Both the position numbers and the translations under genes were made by a program. DNA of 64,000 bases from the NCBI GenBank assembly GCA_015295835.1, contig DVEG01000020.1, forward strand, positions 1-64,000. Reading direction: 5' to 3'. The stretch comes from Oscillatoriaceae cyanobacterium M7585_C2015_266 (GTDB taxonomy: Bacteria; Cyanobacteriota; Cyanobacteriia; Cyanobacteriales; Oscillatoriaceae). The notes beneath the pieces were generated by a model. The model was given only the letters and a program-made list of their open reading frames with translations, had not been told where the DNA came from and made no database searches. Positions 17,457-25,921 of this stretch are shown here, one piece after another. How positions within the stretch are numbered: the stretch's first letter is position 1; the number at the start of each line of letters is the position of its first letter.

Positions 17457-18659
17457 ATGCAGTTTGCAAAACGGTTAGAACCCCTGCGCGTTAATGTCTT
17501 TGCTGATATGGATAACGCTAAAGCTAAGGCAAAGGCAGCCGGGCAGGAAGTGATCGATTTATCTCTGGGATCTTCTGACTTGGCAGCAGCTCCCCACGTC
17601 ATAGAAGCGATCGCTAAAGCTTTACCCGATCCCAGCACCCATCGCTACATGCTGTTTCATGCTACCCGCGACTTTCGAGAAACAGCCGCTCAGTGGTACG
17701 AAAAAAAATTCGGCATCTCAGTAGATCCCGAAACAGAAGTACTACCCCTGATTGGATCTCAAGAAGGCACAGCACACCTGCCCCTGGCAATTTTAAATCC
17801 AGGGGATTTTGCCCTCCTCCTCGATCCTGGCTATCCATCTCACGCTGGCGGCGTCTATTTGGCAAATGGTCAAATCTACCCTATGCCTCTAAGGGCAGAA
17901 AACGGCTTTTTGCCCGTGCTGGAAGATGTGCCCGCCCCCGTACTAGCCCAGTCGCGGATGATGGTTTTAAGCTATCCGCATAATCCCACTACCGCACGCG
18001 CGCCTCTGTCTTTTTTCAAGAAAGCCGTCGCTTTCTGTCAAAAACACGATCTCGTTCTGGTTCACGATTTCCCCTACGCTGATTTGGTTTTTGAACCTAG
18101 TAGCGTAGAAGAAAATTTCCCTCCAACTCCAGCTCCCTCAATTCTACAAGCTGATCCAGAAAAAACGGTTTCTATTGAGTTTTTTACTCTTTCTAAGTCT
18201 TATAATATGGGAGGATTCCGTATCGGCTTTGCTATCGGCAATGCTGAGCTAATTCGCGCTTTGCGTCAAGTTAAGGCAGTGATTGATTTTAATCAATATC
18301 GCGGAATTCTTAATGGCGCGCTCGCTGCCCTCACAGGAGCGCAAGATAGTGTTCGTCAAACTGTCGAAATTTATCGCCAACGTCGAGATGCCTTCGTCGG
18401 CGCTCTCAACCGTATCGGCTGGGCAGTTCCCACTCCAGAGGCTACTATGTACGTTTGGGCAAAACTACCAGAACCCTGGGATAAAGATTCTCTAAAATTT
18501 TGTACCCAATTAGTACAATCTGTTGGCGTCGCTGCCTCTGCAGGAATTGGCTTTGGTAAATCTGGAGAAGGCTATGTCCGATTTGCTTTAGTCTACGAGC
18601 CCCCGATTTTAGAAAGGGCTGTGGAGAAAATCGGCGAATTCTTACGGCGCTCGCTCTAA
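17457..18659 (+). CDS. PLP-dependent class I/II aminotransferase (LL-DAP aminotransferase-like)
   Basis: 400 residues of fold-type I. Visible features are GSQEGTAHLPLAIL (cofactor phosphate region), SYPHNPTTARAP, HDFPYADLVFE with the PLP-contacting Asp and Tyr, and the Schiff-base lysine in FTLSKSYNMGGFRIGFA. Overall order and length fit the DapL/AlaC-like subgroup, which acts in lysine and peptidoglycan precursor synthesis or alanine metabolism. The substrate is inferred. It starts 19 bp after the thioredoxin stop. A strong terminator follows at 18682. Confidence 0.85.
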   Translation: MQFAKRLEPLRVNVFADMDNAKAKAKAAGQEVIDLSLGSSDLAAAPHVIEAIAKALPDPSTHRYMLFHATRDFRETAAQWYEKKFGISVDPETEVLPLIGSQEGTAHLPLAILNPGDFALLLDPGYPSHAGGVYLANGQIYPMPLRAENGFLPVLEDVPAPVLAQSRMMVLSYPHNPTTARAPLSFFKKAVAFCQKHDLVLVHDFPYADLVFEPSSVEENFPPTPAPSILQADPEKTVSIEFFTLSKSYNMGGFRIGFAIGNAELIRALRQVKAVIDFNQYRGILNGALAALTGAQDSVRQTVEIYRQRRDAFVGALNRIGWAVPTPEATMYVWAKLPEPWDKDSLKFCTQLVQSVGVAASAGIGFGKSGEGYVRFALVYEPPILERAVEKIGEFLRRSL

Positions 18660-18681
18660 TACGCGCCACTATACTAACTGC

Positions 18682-18711
18682 GATCGATGAGCCTACCTCG
18701 TCGATCTTTTT
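18682..18711 (+). terminator. Rho-independent terminator after the aminotransferase gene
   Basis: A 10-bp stem GATCGATGAG / CTCGTCGATC with one G-T pair and a CCTAC loop, followed immediately by five T and then more T-rich sequence. It closes the vipp1-thioredoxin-aminotransferase unit. Confidence 0.8.
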
Positions 18712-18840
18712 CACGTTTTTTATTTTTTTCCCTGATTTGTCGCTCCAACCCCTGTCAAACTCTCGATTGAATTAAAACACTTGCCTCTCCTCAACTTTTA
18801 ATTTCAGATCTATTTACACCAACTTTATAAGGATAAACCA

Positions 18841-19533
18841 ATGGTTGCTGTTATAGAAGTTTTTGAAAACCTAGAAAACCCCGATCCTAATTATGCCCAA
18901 ATGTATCGACGCTTTGGGTATCCTAATAAAGTAGAACCTTGGGAAACTCTAGCAGCAAAAAGCCCACAACCATGCCGCCTGCTTGACTTGGGATGTGGAA
19001 CTGGCTATATTTCTATTCCATTAGTTAGACTAGGTTATAAAGTAATCGGAGTCGATGCCGATCCGCAAATGTTAAAAATAGCCAAAGAAGTTTGTCCGAA
19101 TTTTGAAACGGTAAATTGCCAAATTAAAGACTTAGATTTAAAAGAAAAATTTGATGGCGTATTAATTTCTTCTCCTATTTTAAATATCTGCAGTGAAACT
19201 GAGCGATACAAAATCCTGGAAAAAGCAGCAGCACACTTGAAAACAGGAGGCTGGCTAGGTATAGAACTTTTTAACCCTGCTTGGTTGAAAAAGGGTGAAA
19301 GCTTCCATTCATCTCTTCAGAAAATAAGCTGTTATTTAGTCGATACAGACGATTTAGTCTGGTATGGGGAAATTCGCTATTGTTTTAAAGACGTGCATTA
19401 TTTACAACGCCTAACTATTCGCGGTTTTGAAGAAGAATGGTTGAAATCTTACCTCAAGCAATGGAATTTAAATTTATCGGATAAATTTCCCATAAACCAA
19501 ATGCAAAATGTTTATGTATCAATCTTGGTTTGA
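18841..19533 (+). CDS. SAM-dependent methyltransferase
   Basis: 230 residues. The SAM-binding motif I is RLLDLGCGTGYISIPLV around residue 45, followed by YKVIGVDADPQML with the acidic ribose-binding residue. A UbiE/SmtA-like Rossmann core occupies roughly residues 40-150. The substrate domain (HYLQRLTIRGFEEEWLKSYL) is not diagnostic. AAGGA lies 7 bases before the ATG. It stands alone between two terminator-like elements, so context does not reveal a substrate. Confidence 0.85.
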   Translation: MVAVIEVFENLENPDPNYAQMYRRFGYPNKVEPWETLAAKSPQPCRLLDLGCGTGYISIPLVRLGYKVIGVDADPQMLKIAKEVCPNFETVNCQIKDLDLKEKFDGVLISSPILNICSETERYKILEKAAAHLKTGGWLGIELFNPAWLKKGESFHSSLQKISCYLVDTDDLVWYGEIRYCFKDVHYLQRLTIRGFEEEWLKSYLKQWNLNLSDKFPINQMQNVYVSILV

Positions 19534-19562
19534 ACTGAAGAGATTGAGATATAAATATTATT

Positions 19563-19590
19563 AACCCGGTTTTTTTGAAGGGGTTTCTGA
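19563..19590. repeat. Decayed copy of the AACCCGGTTTCT repeat
   Basis: AACCCGGTTTTTTTGAAG followed by GGGTTTCTGAGA parallels the element at 9628-9661, but the second unit has lost its ACCC part. It sits between the convergent methyltransferase and 19604 genes and may serve as a shared terminator. Confidence 0.55.
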
Positions 19591-19603
19591 GAGCAAAGCT
19601 TTT

Positions 19604-20053
19604 TTAACTTCGATTCAACTCCCGACACTTTGCTGCCGCCTCTTCCCAAGCTGTTTTGTAATTACTGCCTCCCAACATTAGCTCACCATAATATTCATAA
19701 GGCGGCTCACCATAAACTGGCAGCGGATCGTCTTCTGGATAATCTTCTTCCGATTCTGCTATAATTGCATTCAATTGCTTGACGCTGAGGCGATGGGCAG
19801 CAAAGTAATATAATTCGGAGGCACTTTTTTTAAGCTGAGGCAGTGTAGGATCGATAATTTTGTCTTCTACTTCAATCCAACTATGCTCAACGGGTTTAAA
19901 TGGTGCTCCTGGAAACGCTAAAAAACCTTGAACATAGTTTGCACCTTTGATTAGCAAAACTGCTTTGCGAGCATTGTGAAAGCAGTTATTATAATAACTT
20001 TTGACGCGCTCGCTCATTTCTAGCGATGCTGCTTCATCCAATACTTTGCTCAT
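19604..20053 (-). CDS. Hypothetical protein with transglutaminase-like residue pattern
   Basis: 149 residues from ATG 20053, which has GGAG five bases upstream; a start at 20086 would add 11 residues without ribosome site. It shows NNCFHNARKAVLL, then VEHSWIEVEDKIIDPTLPQL, a Cys...His...Asp order seen in transglutaminase/papain-like folds and in small phage or plasmid relatives. An acidic C-terminal part (ESEEDYPEDDP) follows. The enzyme assignment is inference from three residues. It is divergent from uvrC. Confidence 0.6.
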   Translation of the reverse strand: MSKVLDEAASLEMSERVKSYYNNCFHNARKAVLLIKGANYVQGFLAFPGAPFKPVEHSWIEVEDKIIDPTLPQLKKSASELYYFAAHRLSVKQLNAIIAESEEDYPEDDPLPVYGEPPYEYYGELMLGGSNYKTAWEEAAAKCRELNRS

Positions 20054-20177
20054 ACCAGCTCCACAGTATATCGTGCCATGTAGCAAAAGAATAACACATC
20101 AGACGCATAAAGTCAGTGTCTTTAGTTTGGCGCTTATTAAGCTATAATAAACATACACCAAACAAAAATGATTTTAA

Positions 20178-22073
20178 ATGGGAACCGTGACAAAATACGC
20201 AAAAATAAAACCACTGATTAAAGATAGTGAACGTTTAGAAAAACGACTAAAAGAAATACCGCAGGAACCGGGAGTGTATTTGATGCGCGATGAGAGTGAT
20301 CGCATACTATATATTGGCAAATCTAAAAAATTGCGATCGCGAATTCGTTCCTACTTTCGCGAGTCACAAAAACTCAGCCCCCGCCAAGCCCTAATGGTGC
20401 AACAAGTAACAGAAATCGAATTTATAGTCACCGACACAGAAGCCGAATCACTAGCACTAGAAGCTAATCTTATAAAGCAGCACCAACCATACTTTAACGT
20501 GCTGTTAAAAGATGACAAAAAATATCCCTACCTCTGTATAACTTGGTCAGAAGAATACCCCCGTATTTTCATTACCCGTAAGCGCCAACTGGGAAATAAA
20601 AAAGACAGATATTATGGTCCTTATGTTGACGTGCGCCAATTGCGCAACACTTTACAGCTTGTGAAAAAAATTTTTCCTCTGCGTCAGCGCCAGCAGCCAT
20701 TATTTAAAGACAGACCTTGTTTAAATTATAATATAGGACGCTGTCCAGGGGTTTGTCAAAAGCTAATTTCCCCAGAGGAATATCGCCAAATCGTGCAAAA
20801 AGTGGCGATGATATTCCAAGGGCGCACTCAGGAACTAACAGAGATTTTAAAACAACAAATGGAGGCAGCAGCAGAAGAGCTGAATTTTGAACAAGCAGCG
20901 CAAATTCGCGAGCGCATTGCTGCGCTTCAATCAATAAATGCAGGGCAAAAAGTATCCTTGCCTAACGATACCGTATCTCGCGATGCGATCGCCCTAGCGA
21001 CTGACGGAATAATAGCATGCATTCAGTTATTTCAAATACGTGCGGGTAAATTAGTAGGAAGATTGGGATTTATTGCCGAAGTCCCCTCGGTGGCAAAAAT
21101 AGAACTAGGAACAATTTTACAGCGTGTTTTAGAAGAACATTATCAAAACGTAGAATCAGTAGAAATTCCGACAGAAATTCTTGTGCAACACGAACTGCCA
21201 GATGCAGAAATATTAGCAGATTGGCTATCCCAGCGCAAGGGGCGGAAAGTTAGCATATTAGCACCGCAGAGACAAACCAAAGCAGAATTAATAGAGATGG
21301 TAGAGCGCAACGCAGAATATGAATTAGCGCGAATACAAAAAATCAGCGCTCGCAACGCCCAATCTCTACAAGACTTAGCCGAAATCCTCGATTTACCCGA
21401 CATACCCCGTCGCATAGAAGGATACGATATTTCCCACATTCAAGGTTCTAACGCCGTTGCCTCTCAAGTTGTTTTTATAGACGGATTGCCGGCTAAACAG
21501 CACTACCGTCACTATAAAATTAAAAATCCCACTGTCAGTTGCGGGCACGCCGACGATTTTGCCAGCCTTGCCGAAGTTATCGGGCGACGTTTCCACAAGT
21601 ATGCCGAAAATCCGAAATTAGAACGTGTCGGCAACCCGGATTGGCCTGATTTAGTTATGATAGATGGAGGTAAAGGGCAACTCTCAGCCGTCGTTGCCGT
21701 CTTGCAAGAAATGAATTTATTGGAAGATTTACGCGTAATTAGTTTAGCAAAACAGCGGGAAGAAATATTTCTCCCTGGAGAATCTCTGCCTCTTAATACA
21801 GATGCCGAACAACCGGGAGTGCAACTACTACGCCGCTTGCGGGATGAAGCACATCGGTTTGCTGTCAGTTTTCATCGGCAACAGCGCAGAGACAAAATGC
21901 TGCGATCGCGTTTAGATGAAATACCTGGTTTAGGATTGCAAAGGCAAAAACAACTACTGGCTCATTTTCGCTCTATTGATTATATTCGGATTGCAACTCC
22001 TGAACAACTTGCAGAAGTTCCGGGAATTGGTCCGCGTTTAGCCCAGCAAATTTATGAGTATTTTCATCCTTGA
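20178..22073 (+). CDS. uvrC: UvrABC excinuclease subunit C
   Basis: 631 residues with the full UvrC architecture. An N-terminal GIY-YIG nuclease ([20 protein letters not shown], about 32-110) makes the 3' incision. A UVR helix pair (about 205-240, [20 protein letters not shown]) contacts UvrB. The RNase H-like endonuclease ([20 protein letters not shown] and [13 protein letters not shown], about 410-510) makes the 5' incision, and a C-terminal helix-hairpin-helix tandem ([16 protein letters not shown]) ends it. Function is nucleotide excision repair. It is divergent from the 19604 gene and convergent with uppP. Confidence 0.97.
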   Translation: MGTVTKYAKIKPLIKDSERLEKRLKEIPQEPGVYLMRDESDRILYIGKSKKLRSRIRSYFRESQKLSPRQALMVQQVTEIEFIVTDTEAESLALEANLIKQHQPYFNVLLKDDKKYPYLCITWSEEYPRIFITRKRQLGNKKDRYYGPYVDVRQLRNTLQLVKKIFPLRQRQQPLFKDRPCLNYNIGRCPGVCQKLISPEEYRQIVQKVAMIFQGRTQELTEILKQQMEAAAEELNFEQAAQIRERIAALQSINAGQKVSLPNDTVSRDAIALATDGIIACIQLFQIRAGKLVGRLGFIAEVPSVAKIELGTILQRVLEEHYQNVESVEIPTEILVQHELPDAEILADWLSQRKGRKVSILAPQRQTKAELIEMVERNAEYELARIQKISARNAQSLQDLAEILDLPDIPRRIEGYDISHIQGSNAVASQVVFIDGLPAKQHYRHYKIKNPTVSCGHADDFASLAEVIGRRFHKYAENPKLERVGNPDWPDLVMIDGGKGQLSAVVAVLQEMNLLEDLRVISLAKQREEIFLPGESLPLNTDAEQPGVQLLRRLRDEAHRFAVSFHRQQRRDKMLRSRLDEIPGLGLQRQKQLLAHFRSIDYIRIATPEQLAEVPGIGPRLAQQIYEYFHP

Positions 22074-22139
22074 AAAATAGCAACAGGCATCGACGGAGCA
22101 TAGCTACCCTCGACACCCTCTATGAAATAGGGGAAAGTG

Positions 22140-23123
22140 TTAAATGTTTTCTAGAATTTTAGCAGCGATCGCCCCTAAAATCATTACTCCAAATCCTAAC
22201 CGATACCAAATAAAAATCCAAGTGCTTTGAGTTTGCAAAAAACGCAGCAACCAAGCGATCGAAGCATAGGAAAAAACAGCCGCCGAGATTAAACCCACTA
22301 ACAACGGCGCCATGCCGATACCGGAAAATCCTGTTTCTATGACACCTTTAAATTCTACTAAACCGGCTATGGTAATTGCCGGAATGCTTAGCAAAAAAGA
22401 AAACCGAGCTGCGGCGGCTCTTTCTAAGCCAATAAATAAGCCAGCGGTAAGGGTAGAGCCGGAGCGAGAAACTCCCGGAATCAGAGCCAATGCTTGCGCT
22501 GTACCCATCCAGATGCCATCTAGGAGAGTGAGCTGGTTAATATTGCGCTTGCGTTTACCGAAGCGTTCAGCAATGCCCAAAAGCAGAGACATGAGAATAG
22601 AAGCGCAGGCGATCGCTACCAAACTCCGCAGTGGTGAATTATCAAAATCTGGAATAAATATTTTAATTAAAATCCCGCCAATAATAATCGGCAGCGTTCC
22701 TAAAATAATTCCCAAGGCAATCTGGTAGTCTTTGTCATCGTACTTGCGCCTTTTGAGAGCAGAAAAAGCACCGATTGTCACTTGTGTCAAGTCTCGCCAG
22801 AAGTACCATAGTACAGCGCCAATACTGCCCAATTGAATTACTGCAGTGAAAGCAACTCCCGGATCGCCCCAACCCAAGACTGCCGGTACCACTTTTAAGT
22901 GAGCTGTGCTGCTGATGGGCAAAAATTCCGTCAACCCCTGGACGATGCCCAAAATAAATGCCTTAAAGATATCGATCTGAGCAGTATTGGTAGCACTGGG
23001 TGCTACTGGCGGTGCTTGATGCACAGCCGCAAAAGACAATTCAGAGCTTAATATTTTTAAGCTCGCTGCGCTAGCGACACCGACACCTACGAGGGTAAAA
23101 ACTTGACTGCGTGACAAACCCAT
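22140..23123 (-). CDS. uppP: Undecaprenyl-diphosphatase (BacA/UppP)
   Basis: 327 residues, longer than typical (about 270) because of a 45-residue N-terminal extension with a hydrophobic segment. The two family signatures are intact: GIVQGLTEFLPISSTAHLKV around residue 60 and PGVSRSGSTLTAGLFIGLER around residue 215, containing the catalytic Glu, Ser and Arg. It removes a phosphate from undecaprenyl diphosphate, recycling the lipid carrier for peptidoglycan and surface glycans. Several cyanobacterial UppP proteins carry similar extensions. It is convergent with uvrC. Confidence 0.94.
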   Translation of the reverse strand: MGLSRSQVFTLVGVGVASAASLKILSSELSFAAVHQAPPVAPSATNTAQIDIFKAFILGIVQGLTEFLPISSTAHLKVVPAVLGWGDPGVAFTAVIQLGSIGAVLWYFWRDLTQVTIGAFSALKRRKYDDKDYQIALGIILGTLPIIIGGILIKIFIPDFDNSPLRSLVAIACASILMSLLLGIAERFGKRKRNINQLTLLDGIWMGTAQALALIPGVSRSGSTLTAGLFIGLERAAAARFSFLLSIPAITIAGLVEFKGVIETGFSGIGMAPLLVGLISAAVFSYASIAWLLRFLQTQSTWIFIWYRLGFGVMILGAIAAKILENI

Positions 23124-23331
23124 AATTTTTTCTCAATTTTTCTGGAAACCGAGGAGAGTGTTATAAACCTACGCTTGGAGTATTCCTCAAAGGTAGGCGC
23201 TTGCGGCATCTCAGACAGGCAATTGCAAAAATACTCCTTCTCTAAAACCTTAAATACCCCTATGGGGGATTAAATTTTCAAAATTTTAAATATTAAATAA
23301 GATAAAGTTACGTTAAGAAAATTAAAGAACA

Positions 23332-24072
23332 TTGTTTAACCAAATTTCGTCCCTGTACAACTCTAAATCAGAGCCAGTAAAGACTGGCAGCCATTATTTG
23401 TTATTATCTAGGCAAAAAATCAGATTAAGCAAAACCCAAGCGATTTTCGCAGCGGCGGTTTTTCTGGTTTCCGTACCCGTGTTTTTCCAAGCCCCCCTAG
23501 TGCGGCAGTTGCCGATTCTGAGTCTGGCAATGACTGGCGGTTGGGCAGGGCTGTCTTATTGGCTAATGTCGTATCCGGCAACTAGAATCTGGGGAGAGCT
23601 GTTAACAGGATTTACCTGGAGCTGGCTTGCTGGATCGATTTACTGGGGCTGGCTGCGTTGGCAACCATATGTCCACCTGCCGATAGAGGCCATCGGCTTG
23701 CCCTTGGCCCTCTGGGGCTTGTGGCGCAACCACTGCAAAGTAGGGAATTGGTTTTATATCGGTTCCTTGTTTGGTACCGCTGTCACGGATGCCTATTTTT
23801 ATGCTGTTAATTTAATACCACACTGGCGTCAAATTATGCAGGTGGAACCAGAATTGGCACTGCCCATTTTTCAAAGTGCGATCGCTAAAGTACAAACTCC
23901 CTGGGGAGTGATTTGTGCTATCGTCGGGGTTTTCGTTCTTGTTGCTGTCGGGGTTTTCCCCCTACAATCGCAAAAAAACCGCTCCGCCTTACACCATTGG
24001 GCATTTAGCGGAGCAGTTTTGAGTACAATTTTTGTAGACGGCTTATTTTGGCTGGCTGCCTGCATAACCTGA
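23332..24072 (+). CDS. DUF3120 cyanobacterial membrane protein
   Basis: 246 residues with about six hydrophobic helices. Features such as GGWAGLSYWLMSYPATRIWG, EAIGLPLALWGLWRNHCKVG and GSLFGTAVTDAYFYAVNLIP match the cyanobacterial family DUF3120, of unknown function. The start is a TTG at 23332 because no ATG or GTG precedes the first helix; SD support is weak. It is divergent from uppP with 208 bp between. Confidence 0.8.
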   Translation: MFNQISSLYNSKSEPVKTGSHYLLLSRQKIRLSKTQAIFAAAVFLVSVPVFFQAPLVRQLPILSLAMTGGWAGLSYWLMSYPATRIWGELLTGFTWSWLAGSIYWGWLRWQPYVHLPIEAIGLPLALWGLWRNHCKVGNWFYIGSLFGTAVTDAYFYAVNLIPHWRQIMQVEPELALPIFQSAIAKVQTPWGVICAIVGVFVLVAVGVFPLQSQKNRSALHHWAFSGAVLSTIFVDGLFWLAACIT

Positions 24073-24251
24073 GAGTAACCTCCTCGGCTGCATACCAGTA
24101 TAAAGACTGGGCTGCAGCCAGAAAAAAATAAAGTTTTAAAAAAGTTTTAGTAAAGATGCAGCCAATACAAAACTGTGGCAATTGCTATGATGACTTTGGG
24201 ATAGCAGTGCAGAATAAATGACTTTCTTTCAGAGATTAAAATACCAAGCCT

Positions 24252-25235
24252 GTGGTGACTTTGCACCCCACTCCTTGTTTAGTACTCAAGACCGATTCCG
24301 GCAATCACATTTTTCCGCTAACGGGTTCTAATTGCTGGACTATAGGTCGGAGTGAAGATAATAACTTAGTTCTTCGGGATCGATGGATATCGCGCTGCCA
24401 CGCCATGTTGCAGTGTATGCAAAATGGAGAGTTTTATTTAATTGACTTGGGCAGTCGCAATGGCTCATTTGTTAATGGTCGCCGAGTAAGCATTCCGGTT
24501 ATTTTGCACCACGGCGATCGCCTGACTTTTGGCCAAACTGAACTGACTTTTTACTGTCCATCCCACCACTTGGCAAGAGAAAAACACCAGGATGACGACG
24601 ATTTTACCGTCACTGAAGCCCTCCGTGTTCGCAGTTTGATTTCAGTGATGGTCGTTGACATTCGCAATTTTACCGTCCTGACTCGGCAACTAGACGAAAA
24701 ACTACTCTCGGAACTGATGGGAAATTGGTTTCGTCAGTCAGGAGATATCATTCGAGAACACGGCAGTTGGGTTGATAAATACATCGGCGATGCAATAATG
24801 GCCGTTTGGTTCCACAATAAACAAAAGGTCAGTATTGAGGAAGTTATAGGTATTTTGCAGGCACTCAATCACCTGTACCAACTCACCGAAGAATTGAATA
24901 CTCGCTATCCCCTGCCTTTTAGAATGCGCATCGGAGCTGGAGTAAATACGGGATATGCAATGGTGGGAGATACCGGTAGTCGCGAGCGCCCCGACTATAC
25001 CGCTTTGGGCGATACTGTTAATGCCGCCTTTCGCCTAGAATCCTGCACCAAAGAAATTGGCGCCGATATCGCTCTAGGAGAAACTACTTACCAACCTCTC
25101 GCTTCTTTGGCACTCAGTCAAAAACTCTTCAAACAATATACTGTCCATCTTAAAGGCTATGACACGCCCACTGTAACCTATGCTAGCACGTTTGTCAACC
25201 TGAAGGCTTTTTTGCGGGCGCTCCCCTGCAATTGA
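24252..25235 (+). CDS. FHA-domain class III adenylate cyclase
   Basis: 327 residues starting at GTG. Residues about 10-105 form an FHA phosphothreonine-binding domain: WTIGRSEDNNLVL, SRCHAMLQ, LIDLGSRNGSFVNGRRV. Residues about 130-310 are a class III cyclase: SVMVVDIRNFTVLTR with the first metal Asp, WVDKYIGDAIMAVW with Lys and second Asp, and YTALGDTVNAAFRLES. Lys plus Thr at the base-selecting positions favours ATP over GTP. The protein is soluble and probably makes cAMP in response to a phosphorylated partner; Ser/Thr kinases occur at 55531 and 58979. psbU follows by 80 bp. Confidence 0.9.
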   Translation: MVTLHPTPCLVLKTDSGNHIFPLTGSNCWTIGRSEDNNLVLRDRWISRCHAMLQCMQNGEFYLIDLGSRNGSFVNGRRVSIPVILHHGDRLTFGQTELTFYCPSHHLAREKHQDDDDFTVTEALRVRSLISVMVVDIRNFTVLTRQLDEKLLSELMGNWFRQSGDIIREHGSWVDKYIGDAIMAVWFHNKQKVSIEEVIGILQALNHLYQLTEELNTRYPLPFRMRIGAGVNTGYAMVGDTGSRERPDYTALGDTVNAAFRLESCTKEIGADIALGETTYQPLASLALSQKLFKQYTVHLKGYDTPTVTYASTFVNLKAFLRALPCN

Positions 25236-25315
25236 ATACAGCAAGTGACTGCATATATGTAAAGTAATGGTAAGATTTTTAATATTAGTGCTGTGTATGA
25301 GAGAGGAAATAAATT

Positions 25316-25741
25316 ATGAGACGATTGTTTCGTATCTTAGCAATTATCACCTTGATAGTGGGCTGCTGGGGATGGTTGGGCATCAGCGAAAAGGCGATCG
25401 CTAGCGACTTAACCCGTTTCACCACATCCTTACAGCCGATTTTGGCAGAAACTCAACTGCGCAATCCGGTTGACGACAAAAGAATTGAAATCGGCGACAA
25501 AATTGACCTGAATAACACTAACGTACGGGCATTTCGTCAGTATCCTGGTCTTTATCCCACTTTGGCAAGCAAGATCGTTGCCAACGCTCCCTATGAAAAA
25601 GTAGAAGACGTCCTCAAAATCCCTGGTTTAACCGAGCGGCAAAAAGAAATACTGCAAGCCAACCTCGAACACTTCACGGTCACCGAAACAGAAGCAGCCT
25701 TCGTAGAAGGCTATGACCGGATTAACAACGGCTACTACTAA
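25316..25741 (+). CDS. psbU: Photosystem II 12 kDa extrinsic protein
   Basis: 141 residues with a signal peptide ([19 protein letters not shown], with an A-S-A-type region near residue 30) for thylakoid-lumen export. The mature part is Psb[40 protein letters not shown], and a helix-hairpin-helix-like [14 protein letters not shown]. It stabilises the oxygen-evolving complex together with PsbO and PsbV. The gene appears to be a single transcription unit. Confidence 0.96.
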   Translation: MRRLFRILAIITLIVGCWGWLGISEKAIASDLTRFTTSLQPILAETQLRNPVDDKRIEIGDKIDLNNTNVRAFRQYPGLYPTLASKIVANAPYEKVEDVLKIPGLTERQKEILQANLEHFTVTETEAAFVEGYDRINNGYY

Positions 25742-25754
25742 AATAATACTAAAA

Positions 25755-25877
25755 AGTGAAGAGTGAGAAGTAAAAATTGTAAAGGTAACTTGCAAAAAAT
25801 ATAAAGTGAGAGTAAAAGTAAGAAAAAGAGAAAAGGAGTCAAGTAAATGCTTTACTATTTACTTCTCACTCCTCACT
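25755..25877. repeat. Inverted repeat flanking an AG-rich spacer, between psbU and nadB
   Basis: Arms at 25755-25774 and 25858-25877 are 20 bp with one mismatch (AGTGAAGAGTGAGAAGTAAA and its complement TTTACTTCTCACTCCTCACT). The 83-bp spacer is purine-rich. Similar CTCACT-rich words occur near 33860. It may be a transcription hairpin or a miniature element relic. Confidence 0.6.
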
Positions 25878-25921
25878 AAAATAGAAACTATCCGTAGTAT
25901 TCAACAGAAGGCGACTGTTAA

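Noticed and set aside
25858-25880. ACTCCTCAC word resembling the Yfr1 small RNA motif
   Set aside because: It is one arm of an inverted repeat, and the motif's flanking stems and ACACC ending are absent.
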